NCBI GenBank assembly: GCA_934141475.1
Contig: CAKPCG010000021.1
Span: forward strand, 1-30,598
Direction: 5' to 3'
Length of the DNA stretch: 30,598 nt
Source of the DNA: an uncultured Clostridia bacterium
GTDB taxonomy: Bacteria; Bacillota; Clostridia; TANB77; CAG-508
How positions within the stretch are numbered: the first letter of the stretch is position 1; every line of letters begins with the position of its first letter. The position numbers and the translations under genes were made by a program. Positions 15,981 to 24,138 of this stretch are shown piece after piece. Below the pieces are notes generated by a model. The model was not told the origin of the DNA. It did no database searches and worked only from the letters and a program-made list of their open reading frames with translations.

Positions 15981-16730
15981 TGATGTTAATATAATATATT
16001 ACATAATAGTTTCAATACTTCGGACTATTTGTTGGGGAATTTGTAAATTGGATGAATAAAAGACTTCCAGAGTACAAAAAAGTTTTTACATTAGATATAA
16101 TTAAGGAATATAAAAAAGAATTTAGTCCAAATTATATTTTAATGATTATAACTGCTTTTTTGTATATTGCAATATTATATAGATATGGAATATCTAATAA
16201 CTTTTTAGAAAATTTAGATTTGATAAAATATTTGGTACTAACACCAATGCTTTTAAGTGTAGTTGTAATAGATTATAAATTACAAATTATACCAAATAGA
16301 TTAAATTTAACAATGTTTGAAATAGGATTAGTATTTACATTTTTGTATGGAATATCAAATCCAGCAATATCGATAAACATGTTACTTGGAATGTTAGCTC
16401 GGAGGAGGAATTTTTTTACTAATAACACTTTTAGGTGGACTTGTGTATGGTAAAGAAGCAATGGGACTTGGAGACGTAAAATTAATGGGAGCATTAGGTC
16501 TATATTTTGGTCTTGCAAATATAATAATTATAGCATTAGTTTCGTTTTTAGTATGTGCTGTACTTAGCATATTTTTATTAGCAACAAAAATAAAAAAGAC
16601 AGATGAATACATACCATTTGGACCATTTATAGTAATAGGTACATTTGTATCAATATTTGTACCATATGCAAGTTTGGTAGGAATATTGATGAATATTTTT
16701 ACATTAGGTTTATATAGTAAAAACGTTTAA
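15970..16730 (+). CDS. Type IV prepilin peptidase, requires two +1 frame shifts
   Basis: Prepilin peptidases cleave leader peptides of type IV pilins and competence pseudopilins in the membrane. The protein is complete only if read as 15970-16020, 16022-16399 and 16401-16730 (252 residues). Without shifts, translation stops after 29 codons. Each shift lies at an in-frame CGG (16021, 16400) followed by A; omitting the C gives GGA. The joined product has about six membrane helices and both catalytic aspartates, D101 in VVVIDYKL and D168 in GLGDVKLMG, and the expected SILGLFVGEF and LAGGGIFLL segments. The CxxC pairs of longer PilD enzymes are absent, as in short clostridial forms. AAAGGTG lies 7 bases before the ATG, which overlaps yqeG. 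It could be a recoded gene, a recent pseudogene or an assembly error; no pilin genes are in the window. Confidence 0.8.
16018..16024 (+). other. Candidate +1 frameshift site 1 (CTT CGG A)
   Basis: Codon 18 of the prepilin peptidase gene is CGG, preceded by CTT. Skipping C16021 continues with GGA CTA TTT, giving the expected Leu-Gly-Leu-Phe of the first membrane helix. The zero frame runs to a TAA 11 codons later. Confidence 0.6.
16397..16408 (+). other. Candidate +1 frameshift site 2 (GCT CGG A)
   Basis: In the second reading frame GCT is followed by CGG at 16400-16402. Skipping C16400 continues GGA GGA GGA ATT, giving the expected Gly-rich turn. GGAGGAGG itself resembles a Shine-Dalgarno sequence. 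Unshifted reading ends at a TAA near 16453. Confidence 0.6.
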
Positions 16731-16742
16731 GGGGAGTAAAAA

Positions 16743-17810
16743 ATGAATGATAGATTACAAGCATTAAGAAATAAAATGGCAGGTTTAAACTTGCAAGGAA
16801 TGATAATAGTAAATCCAGTAAATATAAGATATCTAACTAAAATAGAAGCAGAAGGAGTATTGTTAATAACAAGAAAAGAAAACATATTTATAACAGATGG
16901 AAGATATATGGAATATGTATCTAGTATAATAACCCCTTTTGACGAAATTGTTGTAGATGACCAAAAAAATATATCAAGGGAAGAATACGAGAACTTTTTC
17001 CTATTTTGCGAAAATGTAGGGTTTGAAGAAGGATATTTAACATACAAAAAATATAAAGAATATCTTAGAAAATATAAAATAAACAATTTTGTTGAAGCAG
17101 AAGAATTAATTATACAATTAAGAATGATAAAAGATGACGAAGAGATTGCAAGTATAAAAAAAGCATGTGAAATAACAGACAATTGCTTTACTATGCTAAA
17201 AAGCTATATAAAGCCAGGATTAACAGAAAAACAAATTGCAAGAAAAATACATGAATATTTTTTAGACAATGCAGAAGGAGAGTCATTTGAAACAATAGTT
17301 GCTTCTGGAGAAAACTCTTCAAAACCACATGCTGTTCCAACAGATAGAAAAATTGAAGAAAAAGACATAATAACAATTGATATGGGATGCAAAATAAATG
17401 GATATTGCTCAGACATGACAAGAACAATATTTGTAGGAGAGGCAACAAAAAATCAGCTTGAAATCTATAATCTAGTATTAAAAAATCAAAAAATAGCCAT
17501 GAATCAAATAAAAGATGGTGCTAATATAAAAACTATTGCAAAAGGTCTAGAAAGTGATTTTAACATAAATGGGCATACTCTAATTCATAGTTTAGGTCAC
17601 GGTGTTGGCTTAGACATACATGAAGCACCAATAGTTGGTATAAAAAATGATACACCATTAAAAGAAAACATGGTAATAACAGATGAACCTGGCATATATA
17701 TTGCAGGAGATTTTGGAATAAGAATTGAAGATACAGTATTAGTAACAAAGAAAGGCTCTTTATCCTTGACAGAATCTGAGAAAGAGTGTATAATTATCAA
17801 AGCTCTTTAA
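16743..17810 (+). CDS. Xaa-Pro aminopeptidase (M24B)
   Basis: A 355-residue cytoplasmic metallopeptidase releasing N-terminal residues before proline. The N-terminal creatinase-like domain (1-125) is followed by the pita-bread catalytic domain with all five metal ligands visible: D213 (TIDMG), D224 (SDMTRT), H286 (GHGVGLDIHE), E315 (DEPGIY) and E329 (RIEDTV). GGGGAG precedes the ATG by 7 bases. It lies 12 bases after the prepilin peptidase and 62 bases before efp, a neighbour pairing common in Firmicutes. Its last codons carry a consensus promoter for efp. Confidence 0.93.
   Translation: MNDRLQALRNKMAGLNLQGMIIVNPVNIRYLTKIEAEGVLLITRKENIFITDGRYMEYVSSIITPFDEIVVDDQKNISREEYENFFLFCENVGFEEGYLTYKKYKEYLRKYKINNFVEAEELIIQLRMIKDDEEIASIKKACEITDNCFTMLKSYIKPGLTEKQIARKIHEYFLDNAEGESFETIVASGENSSKPHAVPTDRKIEEKDIITIDMGCKINGYCSDMTRTIFVGEATKNQLEIYNLVLKNQKIAMNQIKDGANIKTIAKGLESDFNINGHTLIHSLGHGVGLDIHEAPIVGIKNDTPLKENMVITDEPGIYIAGDFGIRIEDTVLVTKKGSLSLTESEKECIIIKAL
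17766..17794 (+). promoter_or_regulatory. Perfect consensus sigma-A promoter for efp inside the upstream gene
   Basis: TTGACA (17766-17771), exactly 17 bases, TATAAT (17789-17794), within the last 15 codons of the Xaa-Pro aminopeptidase gene. The predicted start of transcription near 17801 leaves a leader of about 70 bases before efp. Confidence 0.75.
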
Positions 17811-17872
17811 ATCAGAATAAGATTTAAAAATGAGATAAAAAAGATTTTGAAAAATTGAAAGGAGAAAATAAT

Positions 17873-18439
17873 ATGGCAGCAGTATATTCAGCAGGAGACT
17901 TTAGAAATGGAACAACATTTGAAATGGAAGGAAATGTATATAGAGTAGTAGAATTTCAACATGTAAAACCAGGAAAAGGATCAGCATTTGTAAGAACAAA
18001 ATTAAAAAATGTTATAACAGGAGCTGTTTTAGAAAAAACATTTAACCCATCAGATAAATATCCAGGAGCAGAAATAGAAAAGAAAGAAATGCAATATTTA
18101 TATAATGATGGAGACTTATATTACTTTATGGATAACGAAACATATGACCAAATGCCATTAAATAAAGATCAATTAGGAGATTGTTTAAAATATTTAAAAG
18201 AAAATATGCAAGTTAAAATATTATCATATAAAGGAAAAGTATTTGCTGTTGAGCCACCAATATTTGTAGAATTAGAAGTTACTTATACAGAACCAGGATT
18301 TGCTGGAAACACAACAACAACTTCTGGAAAACCTGCAACATTAGAAACAGGATTAGAACTTCAAGTACCTATGTTTGTTAACATTGGTGATGTACTAAGA
18401 GTAGATACACGTACATGTGAATATATGGAAAGAATATAA
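17873..18439 (+). CDS. efp: Elongation factor P
   Basis: EF-P binds ribosomes stalled at consecutive prolines and promotes peptide bond formation. The 188-residue protein has three beta-barrel domains: the KOW-like N-terminal domain with the loop KPGKGSAF (K35 at the position that is modified in some bacteria), the central OB domain and the C-terminal domain with PGFAGNTTTTSGKPATLETG and VDTRTCEYMER. No modification enzyme is encoded nearby. I choose ATG 17873 with AAAGGAG upstream; a TTG at 17855 is in frame but lacks a site. It has its own strong promoter, consistent with high expression. Confidence 0.96.
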   Translation: MAAVYSAGDFRNGTTFEMEGNVYRVVEFQHVKPGKGSAFVRTKLKNVITGAVLEKTFNPSDKYPGAEIEKKEMQYLYNDGDLYYFMDNETYDQMPLNKDQLGDCLKYLKENMQVKILSYKGKVFAVEPPIFVELEVTYTEPGFAGNTTTTSGKPATLETGLELQVPMFVNIGDVLRVDTRTCEYMERI

Positions 18440-18450
18440 ATTTTTAAGAA

Positions 18451-18487
18451 AGGGGGGGACGGTTTTTATAAAAAAAGAACCGTCCCT
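18451..18487 (+). repeat. GGGACGGTT palindromic hairpin downstream of efp
   Basis: GGGACGGTT (18456-18464) and AACCGTCCC (18478-18486) pair, extended by T-A pairs to about 12 bp around an A-rich loop, behind a run of seven G. There is no T tract after the stem. From memory, similar GGGACGGTTC/GAACCGTCCC palindromes recur in clostridial intergenic regions. Its G-rich composition is foreign to the surroundings. Confidence 0.6.
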
Positions 18488-18511
18488 ACTATAAAAAAGA
18501 AAGGCAAATTA

Positions 18512-18970
18512 ATGTTAGAAGACTTAAAAGAAGAGATAAGTAAATTTTATTTAGATATAAATGAGAACATAAAAAATGAAAAAGAGGCAGAATATATAAG
18601 GCAAAGAACAGCTAAATTAATAGACTGCTTTGCAAGTGAACTAAAAAAAATAATGGATTTAAATGAAAGTAAGTTAGAAGAGATTAATAAAAAACAAGAA
18701 AAAAATGAAGAAGATATTCAAACTTTAAATCGTAGAATGGAAAATGTATATAAAGATATTTATGATGATGAATTTGAAGAAGAAGAATTTTTAATAAGCT
18801 GCCCGTATTGCAATTTTGAATTTGACGCAGATATAGATGAAGACTTTAATGAAATTAGATGCCCAGAATGTGGCAATCTAATAGAACTTGATTGGAATGG
18901 TAACCCTGACGACAACAACAAAGAAAATGGTTGCGGAGGCGGATGTTCTCAGTGTGGAGGGTGTAAATAA
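18512..18970 (+). CDS. CD1247-like zinc-ribbon protein
   Basis: A 152-residue cytoplasmic protein. The N-terminal half (1-85) is helical and partly coiled coil (EEISKFYLDINENI, KKQEKNEEDIQTLNRRMENV). The second half has a zinc ribbon, CPYC followed 18 residues later by CPEC, and a short Cys/Gly tail with CGGGC, SQC and GGC. This fits the CD1247 N-terminal-domain family of Clostridia, a conserved protein of unknown function. AAAGGC lies 9 bases before the ATG. It follows efp after the palindrome and ends at a strong terminator, so it closes the long run that started at the glycosyltransferase. Confidence 0.75.
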   Translation: MLEDLKEEISKFYLDINENIKNEKEAEYIRQRTAKLIDCFASELKKIMDLNESKLEEINKKQEKNEEDIQTLNRRMENVYKDIYDDEFEEEEFLISCPYCNFEFDADIDEDFNEIRCPECGNLIELDWNGNPDDNNKENGCGGGCSQCGGCK

Positions 18971-18972
18971 TT

Positions 18973-19002
18973 GGAAAGAGAACAAAGCTCTTTCCTTTTT
19001 TT
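18973..19002 (+). terminator. Terminator after the CD1247-like gene
   Basis: GGAAAGAG pairs with CTCTTTCC (8 bp, 7-base loop) and runs into seven T residues. It closes the preceding co-directional run. Confidence 0.9.
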
Positions 19003-19076
19003 AGGTGTGATATAGGAGAAATTCATTAAGAATTATCTTTTATTCGATTTACATTTGTAAAAGGAGGATAAATATA

Positions 19077-20168
19077 ATGAAAATTATTCATTGTAGTGAT
19101 TTACATTTAGACTCAAAAATGAAGTCTAATTTAGATAATAATAAACCAAAAGAACGTAGAGATGAAATTTTAAGAACATATCAAAATATGGTGGAATATG
19201 CAAAGAAAAATGATGTAAAAATAATACTAATTGCAGGAGATATGTTTGACAAAAAAGACATAACAATTAAGGCGAAAAATGTAGTATTAGATAGTATTTG
19301 TGCAAATCCAGAAATCGATTTTATATATTTAAAAGGAAATCATGACGAGTCAGGCTTTATATCTGACTTAGACGAAGTGCCATCAAATTTAAAACTTTTT
19401 AATAATAAAGAATGGACATACTATAAATACGGAAAGATTGTAATTGCGGGAATTGAATTTGGTGGAGTTGGAGAATACGAAATATATAATACATTAATGC
19501 TAAATAAAAATGATATAAATATAGTTACACTTCATGGGCAAGAATCGAAATATGAACAAAAAGATAAAACAGAAATAATAAATATGCAGTCTTTAAAAAA
19601 TAAAAACATAGATTATTTAGCACTAGGACATATCCATAAATATAAACAAGAAAAAATAGATAATAGAGGTATATATTGTTATTCTGGATGCTTAGAGGGA
19701 AGAGGATTTGATGAATGTGGTGAAAAGGGATTTGTACTTCTTGATATAGATGAAGAAAATGGAAAAATTGAAACTAAATTTATACCATTTGCTTTAAGAA
19801 CTTTACACGAAATAGAAGTAGACATAAGTAAAACTTTAACAACATTAGAGGCAGAAAACGAAATTGACTTAGCTGTAAAAAATATTAATAAACAAGACCT
19901 TATAAAAATTATACTAGTTGGAAAAGTTGATATAAATTCAGAAAGAGATATTTTATATCTTGAAAAGAAATATAAAAGCGAATTTTACTTTGCAAAAATC
20001 TATGATAAAACAGTACTAAAAATAGATTATATGACATATGAAAATGATGCTTCTCTTAAGGGTGAATTTATAAGACTAGTTTTGAAACAAAATTTAGAAG
20101 AAGAAGAAAAAAGTAAAATAATTATGACAGGGATAAAAGCTCTTTCTGGAGAGGAGGTAAACGAATGA
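19077..20168 (+). CDS. YhaO/SbcD-like DNA repair metallophosphoesterase
   Basis: A 363-residue calcineurin-like nuclease subunit. The metal-binding motifs are all present in order: SDLHLD (D8, H10), AGDMFD, KGNHDES, TLHGQE and ALGHIHK. The C-terminal 140 residues form the capping and partner-binding region. YhaO-type proteins work with a YhaN ATPase, paralleling SbcD/SbcC and Mre11/Rad50 in processing DNA ends. The ATG has AAGGAGG eight bases upstream. Its stop overlaps the start of the ATPase gene in ATGA, so the two are translationally coupled. Confidence 0.9.
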   Translation: MKIIHCSDLHLDSKMKSNLDNNKPKERRDEILRTYQNMVEYAKKNDVKIILIAGDMFDKKDITIKAKNVVLDSICANPEIDFIYLKGNHDESGFISDLDEVPSNLKLFNNKEWTYYKYGKIVIAGIEFGGVGEYEIYNTLMLNKNDINIVTLHGQESKYEQKDKTEIINMQSLKNKNIDYLALGHIHKYKQEKIDNRGIYCYSGCLEGRGFDECGEKGFVLLDIDEENGKIETKFIPFALRTLHEIEVDISKTLTTLEAENEIDLAVKNINKQDLIKIILVGKVDINSERDILYLEKKYKSEFYFAKIYDKTVLKIDYMTYENDASLKGEFIRLVLKQNLEEEEKSKIIMTGIKALSGEEVNE

Positions 20169-22510
20169 AATTATTAAGATGCCATATAGAAAATTTTGGT
20201 AAGTTATCAAATTTTAATCACGATTTTGAAGAAGGATTAGAAATAATAAAAAAAGAAAATGGATTTGGTAAGACAACATTTGCAGATTTTATAAAAGCTA
20301 TGTTTTATGGAATGAGTGCTAAAAGAAGCACAAAAGTATTAATAGATAGAAAAAAGTATGAACCTTGGCAAGGTGGAGCTTTTGGAGGAAATATAGAATT
20401 TGAAATAGATGGAAAAAAATACAAAATTGAAAGATTTTTTGGACAAAAAGAATCTGAAGACACTTTTAAATTGATTGATTTATCAACAAATTTGGAAAGT
20501 AAAGCATATTCTAAAAATATAGGAGAAGAAATATTTAAAATAAACAAAGAAGCTTATGAAAGAAGTACATTTATATCAGGGCAAAAAATTGTAACAGCAA
20601 TGAATGACAGTATAAGTGCTAAATTAGGAAATGTTCTAGAAAATGAAAATGATGTAAACACATCTGATCAGGCAATAAAAATGCTTGATACTGCAATAAA
20701 AAATTACAAAAAAACAGGAGACAGAGGAGAAATAAACGAAAAAATTGCTAAAAAGACAATTATAGAGAAAAAAATAGAACAAAGCAAAATAAATGAAAAG
20801 ATTTTACAAGAAAGAAAAGAAAAGTACAATAACATAAAGCTTAGTTTAAAAGAAAAAGAAAAAGAAAGAGAAAAACTAAATGGCTTACTTAATGAAAGAT
20901 CAAAACAAGAAGCTAATAGAGCTAAATTAGAAAATTATAATTTAGTACTTGCAAATCTTACAGAAAGTAAAAACAAGCTAAATGTATTAAATGATTTTTT
21001 CAAAGGAGAAGTTCCATCAGATATAGAAATTGAAACATTAATAGATAAATGTATGCTTGTTGAGAAATATAAGGTAGAGGTTAAAAATTGTGAAATATCT
21101 TTAACAGATAGTGAAGATATAGAAAGTTTAAAAAGTGTTTTTCAAGATAAAGAAATTTCTGAAAACGACATAAACGAAAAAATCTCTGAATATAACAGCA
21201 TAAATGACATTGAAAATAAAATAACAATAAATGAAGAAAAAAAGAATACTTTAGCTGACGAAATTAAAAATACAAATACTAAAAAGAAAAAAGATAAAAA
21301 CATAGGAATTACTTTACTAGTTTGCACAATTATAGCTGTAGTAATAGGTATTGTAATGTTTTTAAATCAATCAATGCAAATTGCAATTATTGCAATAGTA
21401 ATAGGTATCTTTTCTGGAATTATAAGTTTAGTAAAAATAAATGGATTTAAAAAAGATGAAAAAAGACTAGAAGAAAAAGAAAACGAATTAAGTGAAATTG
21501 AAGAGGTTATAGCAAATCTTCAAGACAAAGAAATAAAACAAGTTCGTTCTGTACAAGAGTTTATAGATGAGTTTTCAGAAAATCAACAAAATGATGATAG
21601 AATATTCCAATTAACAGAAATAAAAACAAGATTTATGAAATTTAAAGATTTAACAGACTCTATTAATGGAGCATTTGAAAAACAACAAGAAATAATGACA
21701 AAATTGAATGAACTTGAAGATAGCATAAAAAGTTATTTGCTAAAATATTTTAATGAAATTACTCAGTCATATGTAACATATGCACAAGAAATGAAAATTA
21801 AAAAAAGTGAGCTTGAAAAACAACAAGAAGATTACAAAATAAAAGAAACGGCAAAAGAGGATTATGAAACAGCAAATGATGTTTCAAAAATAAAAGAAAG
21901 TCAAAATAGTGAAATAGAAAAAGTAGATAAAAATGAAATTGAAAGAAAAATTTCAGAAAAATTAGAAAAAATAAACAAATTAAATGATGAAAAAAATTAC
22001 AACAAAAATCAAATAGAATTATTAGAAAGCAATTTAGACACTGTTTTTGACCTAGAAAACGAATTAGAACAAATAAACCAAGAAATAACAGAAATGAAGA
22101 AAAAATGTGAAATTCTTGAAAAAACAAAAAAATATTTAGAAACAGCAAAAGAACAATTTTCATCACATTACTTAAATAGAATGGAAAATAGTTTTTATCA
22201 AAATTTAAAATATATAAATGGAGAAGAATTAGATATAAACCTAGATGTAAATTTAAATGTAAACATAAATGAACAAGGTAAATCAAGAGAAATTAACTAT
22301 TTAAGTGCAGGTTATAAAGATTTAATATATATTTGTATGAGACTAGCTTTGATAGATAGTTTATTTGAGGGAGAAAAGCCATTTATAATTTTAGATGATC
22401 CATTTATAAATTTAGATGAAGAAAAAATAAAAAATGCAATGAATTTACTAAGACAATTATCAAATAATTATCAAATAATTTATTTTATTTGCCATGATAG
22501 CAGAAAATAG
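20165..22510 (+). CDS. YhaN-like SMC-type ATPase with central membrane segments
   Basis: A 781-residue Rad50/SbcC-like ATPase. The P-loop is NGFGKTT (32-38); the C-terminal half-site has the signature YLSAGYKDLIYICMRLAL, Walker B FIILDDPF and a switch His in FICHDS. Between them are long coiled coils rich in Lys/Glu (about 175-375 and 425-690), interrupted near residues 378-425 by two hydrophobic segments instead of a zinc hook. This suggests a membrane-tethered complex with the YhaO-like nuclease. It is shorter than B. subtilis YhaN (about 960). It overlaps the upstream gene by 4 bases. No clear terminator follows it. Confidence 0.9.
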   Translation: MKLLRCHIENFGKLSNFNHDFEEGLEIIKKENGFGKTTFADFIKAMFYGMSAKRSTKVLIDRKKYEPWQGGAFGGNIEFEIDGKKYKIERFFGQKESEDTFKLIDLSTNLESKAYSKNIGEEIFKINKEAYERSTFISGQKIVTAMNDSISAKLGNVLENENDVNTSDQAIKMLDTAIKNYKKTGDRGEINEKIAKKTIIEKKIEQSKINEKILQERKEKYNNIKLSLKEKEKEREKLNGLLNERSKQEANRAKLENYNLVLANLTESKNKLNVLNDFFKGEVPSDIEIETLIDKCMLVEKYKVEVKNCEISLTDSEDIESLKSVFQDKEISENDINEKISEYNSINDIENKITINEEKKNTLADEIKNTNTKKKKDKNIGITLLVCTIIAVVIGIVMFLNQSMQIAIIAIVIGIFSGIISLVKINGFKKDEKRLEEKENELSEIEEVIANLQDKEIKQVRSVQEFIDEFSENQQNDDRIFQLTEIKTRFMKFKDLTDSINGAFEKQQEIMTKLNELEDSIKSYLLKYFNEITQSYVTYAQEMKIKKSELEKQQEDYKIKETAKEDYETANDVSKIKESQNSEIEKVDKNEIERKISEKLEKINKLNDEKNYNKNQIELLESNLDTVFDLENELEQINQEITEMKKKCEILEKTKKYLETAKEQFSSHYLNRMENSFYQNLKYINGEELDINLDVNLNVNINEQGKSREINYLSAGYKDLIYICMRLALIDSLFEGEKPFIILDDPFINLDEEKIKNAMNLLRQLSNNYQIIYFICHDSRK

Positions 22511-22589
22511 AATAAGTTAGAATAAATTAAAAAAAATGAGAAATAATAAAATTAATGCTTAAATTAAAACAAAATAACGATTTTTGCAC

Positions 22590-22618
22590 TTGAAATATAT
22601 TTATAATAATGGTATTAT
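22590..22618 (+). promoter_or_regulatory. Promoter of 6S RNA
   Basis: TTGAAA (22590-22595), 17 bases, TATTAT (22613-22618). The predicted transcription start near 22625 lies shortly before the terminal stem of the RNA. Confidence 0.75.
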
Positions 22619-22640
22619 AAGTATAAATTAAAAATAATAA

Positions 22641-22848
22641 CTAAAGCAACCCTGCATAGTACGTGTAGACAGAATTTTTAGAACCTACAAGTTTAAAGAG
22701 GGGCTTATCTCTTAATATGGCGTGCATGCTTACTTCATATTGTCGTAAGAAGCCCACAAGTATTAAGGTTGGCACCCACCTGTTTTTGAGAGAGCAGGTT
22801 ATTAAAAATTCAACAACATCTTACGGCTAAAGCGGGGATGCTTTTTTT
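22641..22848 (+). ncRNA. ssrS: 6S RNA
   Basis: 6S RNA binds the sigma-A RNA polymerase holoenzyme as a mimic of an open promoter and down-tunes transcription in stationary phase. The ends pair: GCAACCCTGC (22646-22655) with GCGGGGATGC (22832-22841), nine of ten positions, followed by a T run that acts as terminator. Inside are the segment GCATGCTTACTTCATATTG with GTAAGAAGCCC, matching the E. coli GCAUGCUC...GAGAAGCC hairpin, and the closing CACCTG...CAGGT hairpin. Length (about 205) fits the family. No reading frame of note is present. The stretch 22511-23021 holds only this RNA, its promoter and the gap promoter. The exact 5' end is uncertain by up to 15 bases. Confidence 0.9.
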
Positions 22849-22890
22849 ATTTTAATTAAGCTTTAATATAAAGAATTGGAAATATCCTTG

Positions 22891-22902
22891 TTTTCGCGAA
22901 AA
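22891..22902. promoter_or_regulatory. Palindrome TTTTCGCGAAAA upstream of gap
   Basis: A perfect 12-base palindrome lies 15 bases before the gap -35 box. CG dinucleotides are rare in this DNA, so it stands out. It could be a regulator site; no regulator is encoded nearby. Confidence 0.45.
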
Positions 22903-22917
22903 TATTTAATAAAATAC

Positions 22918-22946
22918 TTGAAATATTTAAGGAGTTGTTATAGAAT
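22918..22946 (+). promoter_or_regulatory. Promoter of the gap operon
   Basis: TTGAAA (22918-22923), 17 bases, TAGAAT (22941-22946). The leader to the gap start codon is about 70 bases. Confidence 0.7.
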
Positions 22947-23021
22947 AAAAATGCCTTTAAAAGGTAACAATAAACAAAAAGTAAAAACATATATAAAAGT
23001 ATGTTTAAAGGAGGAATTTTT

Positions 23022-24041
23022 ATGTCAGTAAAAGTAGCCATTAATGGATTTGGGCGTATTGGACGTCTAGCATTTAGACAAATGTTTGGAGCAGAAGGGT
23101 ATGAAATAGTTGCAATAAATGATTTAACAAGCCCATCAATGCTAGCACATCTATTAAAATATGATTCTGCACAAGGAAGATATGAAAAAGCAGATACAGT
23201 AGTTGCAGGAGAAGATTCAATAACAGTTGATGGAAAAACAATAAAAATATATGCAAAAGCAGATGCAAATGAGCTTCCATGGGGAGAAATCGGTGTAGAT
23301 GTTGTACTAGAATGTACAGGATTCTATACATCAAAAGATAAAGCTATGGCTCATATAAACGCTGGAGCAAAAAGAGTAGTTATATCAGCACCTGCTGGAA
23401 AAGATTTACCAACAGTTGTTTACAATGTAAACCAAGATATACTAACACCAGAAGATAAAGTAATATCTGCTGCATCATGTACAACAAACTGCTTAGCACC
23501 AATGGCTAAAGCATTAAATGATTATGCAAAAATTCAATCAGGAATCATGTCAACAATACATGCTTATACTGGAGACCAAATGTTATTAGATGGTCCACAT
23601 AGAAAAGGAAACTTAAGAAGAGCAAGAGCAGCTGCAATAAACATAGTTCCTAATTCAACAGGAGCAGCAAAAGCAATTGGATTAGTTATTCCAGAATTAA
23701 ATGGAAAATTAATTGGTTCTGCTCAACGTGTTCCAGTACCAACAGGATCAACAACTATATTAGTAGCTGTTGTAAAAGGACATGACATAACAGTAGAATC
23801 AATAAATGCAGCAATGAAAGCAGCATCAAACGAATCATTTGGTTATACAGAAGAAGAATTAGTATCTTCAGATGTTATAGGAATGAGATATGGATCATTA
23901 TTTGATGCAACTCAAACAATGGTACAAAAATTAGATGATGACACATATCAAGTACAAGTGGTTTCTTGGTATGATAACGAAAATTCATATACAAGCCAAA
24001 TGGTTAGAACAATTAAATATTTTGCAGAACTTGAAAAATAA
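23022..24041 (+). CDS. gap: Glyceraldehyde-3-phosphate dehydrogenase
   Basis: Oxidises and phosphorylates glyceraldehyde 3-phosphate to 1,3-bisphosphoglycerate with NAD. The 339-residue protein has the NAD-binding start INGFGRIGR, D34 (AINDLT) favouring NAD, the active site SCTTNC with nucleophile C153, and WYDNENSYTSQMV near the end. ATG 23022 is chosen because AAAGGAGG lies 7 bases upstream; the ATG at 23001 precedes that site. It opens the glycolytic block and has its own promoter. A long hairpin follows it before pgk, so gap may be made in excess over the rest. Confidence 0.97.
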   Translation: MSVKVAINGFGRIGRLAFRQMFGAEGYEIVAINDLTSPSMLAHLLKYDSAQGRYEKADTVVAGEDSITVDGKTIKIYAKADANELPWGEIGVDVVLECTGFYTSKDKAMAHINAGAKRVVISAPAGKDLPTVVYNVNQDILTPEDKVISAASCTTNCLAPMAKALNDYAKIQSGIMSTIHAYTGDQMLLDGPHRKGNLRRARAAAINIVPNSTGAAKAIGLVIPELNGKLIGSAQRVPVPTGSTTILVAVVKGHDITVESINAAMKAASNESFGYTEEELVSSDVIGMRYGSLFDATQTMVQKLDDDTYQVQVVSWYDNENSYTSQMVRTIKYFAELEK

Positions 24042-24044
24042 TAA

Positions 24045-24088
24045 AAAAGCTAGAGGGTGGCAATAAAATGCCTTGCCACCTAGCTTTT
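24045..24088 (+). terminator. Hairpin between gap and pgk, partial terminator
   Basis: AAAAGCTA and GGTGGCAA pair with TTGCCACC and TAGCTTTT (two 8-bp stems separated by a 3-base bulge, 9-base loop). The tail is only TTTTA. Because pgk follows in the same direction with no obvious promoter, read-through is likely, so it may set the gap to pgk ratio or protect the gap mRNA end. Confidence 0.65.
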
Positions 24089-24138
24089 ACTTAAATTTAA
24101 TGAAAATTTTACCTTAAAGAAAGGAATTGGAAATTATT

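Noticed and set aside
16052..16730. Two separate genes instead of one interrupted prepilin peptidase
   Set aside because: The two downstream frames each hold one catalytic aspartate of the same enzyme, neither has a ribosome binding site at a sensible place, and they join seamlessly after skipping one base.
21798..22286. Leu/Phe-rich minus-strand frame opposite the YhaN-like gene
   Set aside because: It is the antisense of Lys/Glu-rich coiled coil, which always reads as Leu/Phe-rich in this composition; no start signals.
22560..22860. Riboswitch upstream of gap instead of 6S RNA
   Set aside because: The terminal pairing, the GCATGCT...AAGAAGCCC hairpin and the closing CACCTG/CAGGT hairpin fit 6S RNA, and the T run ends the transcript before the separate gap promoter.
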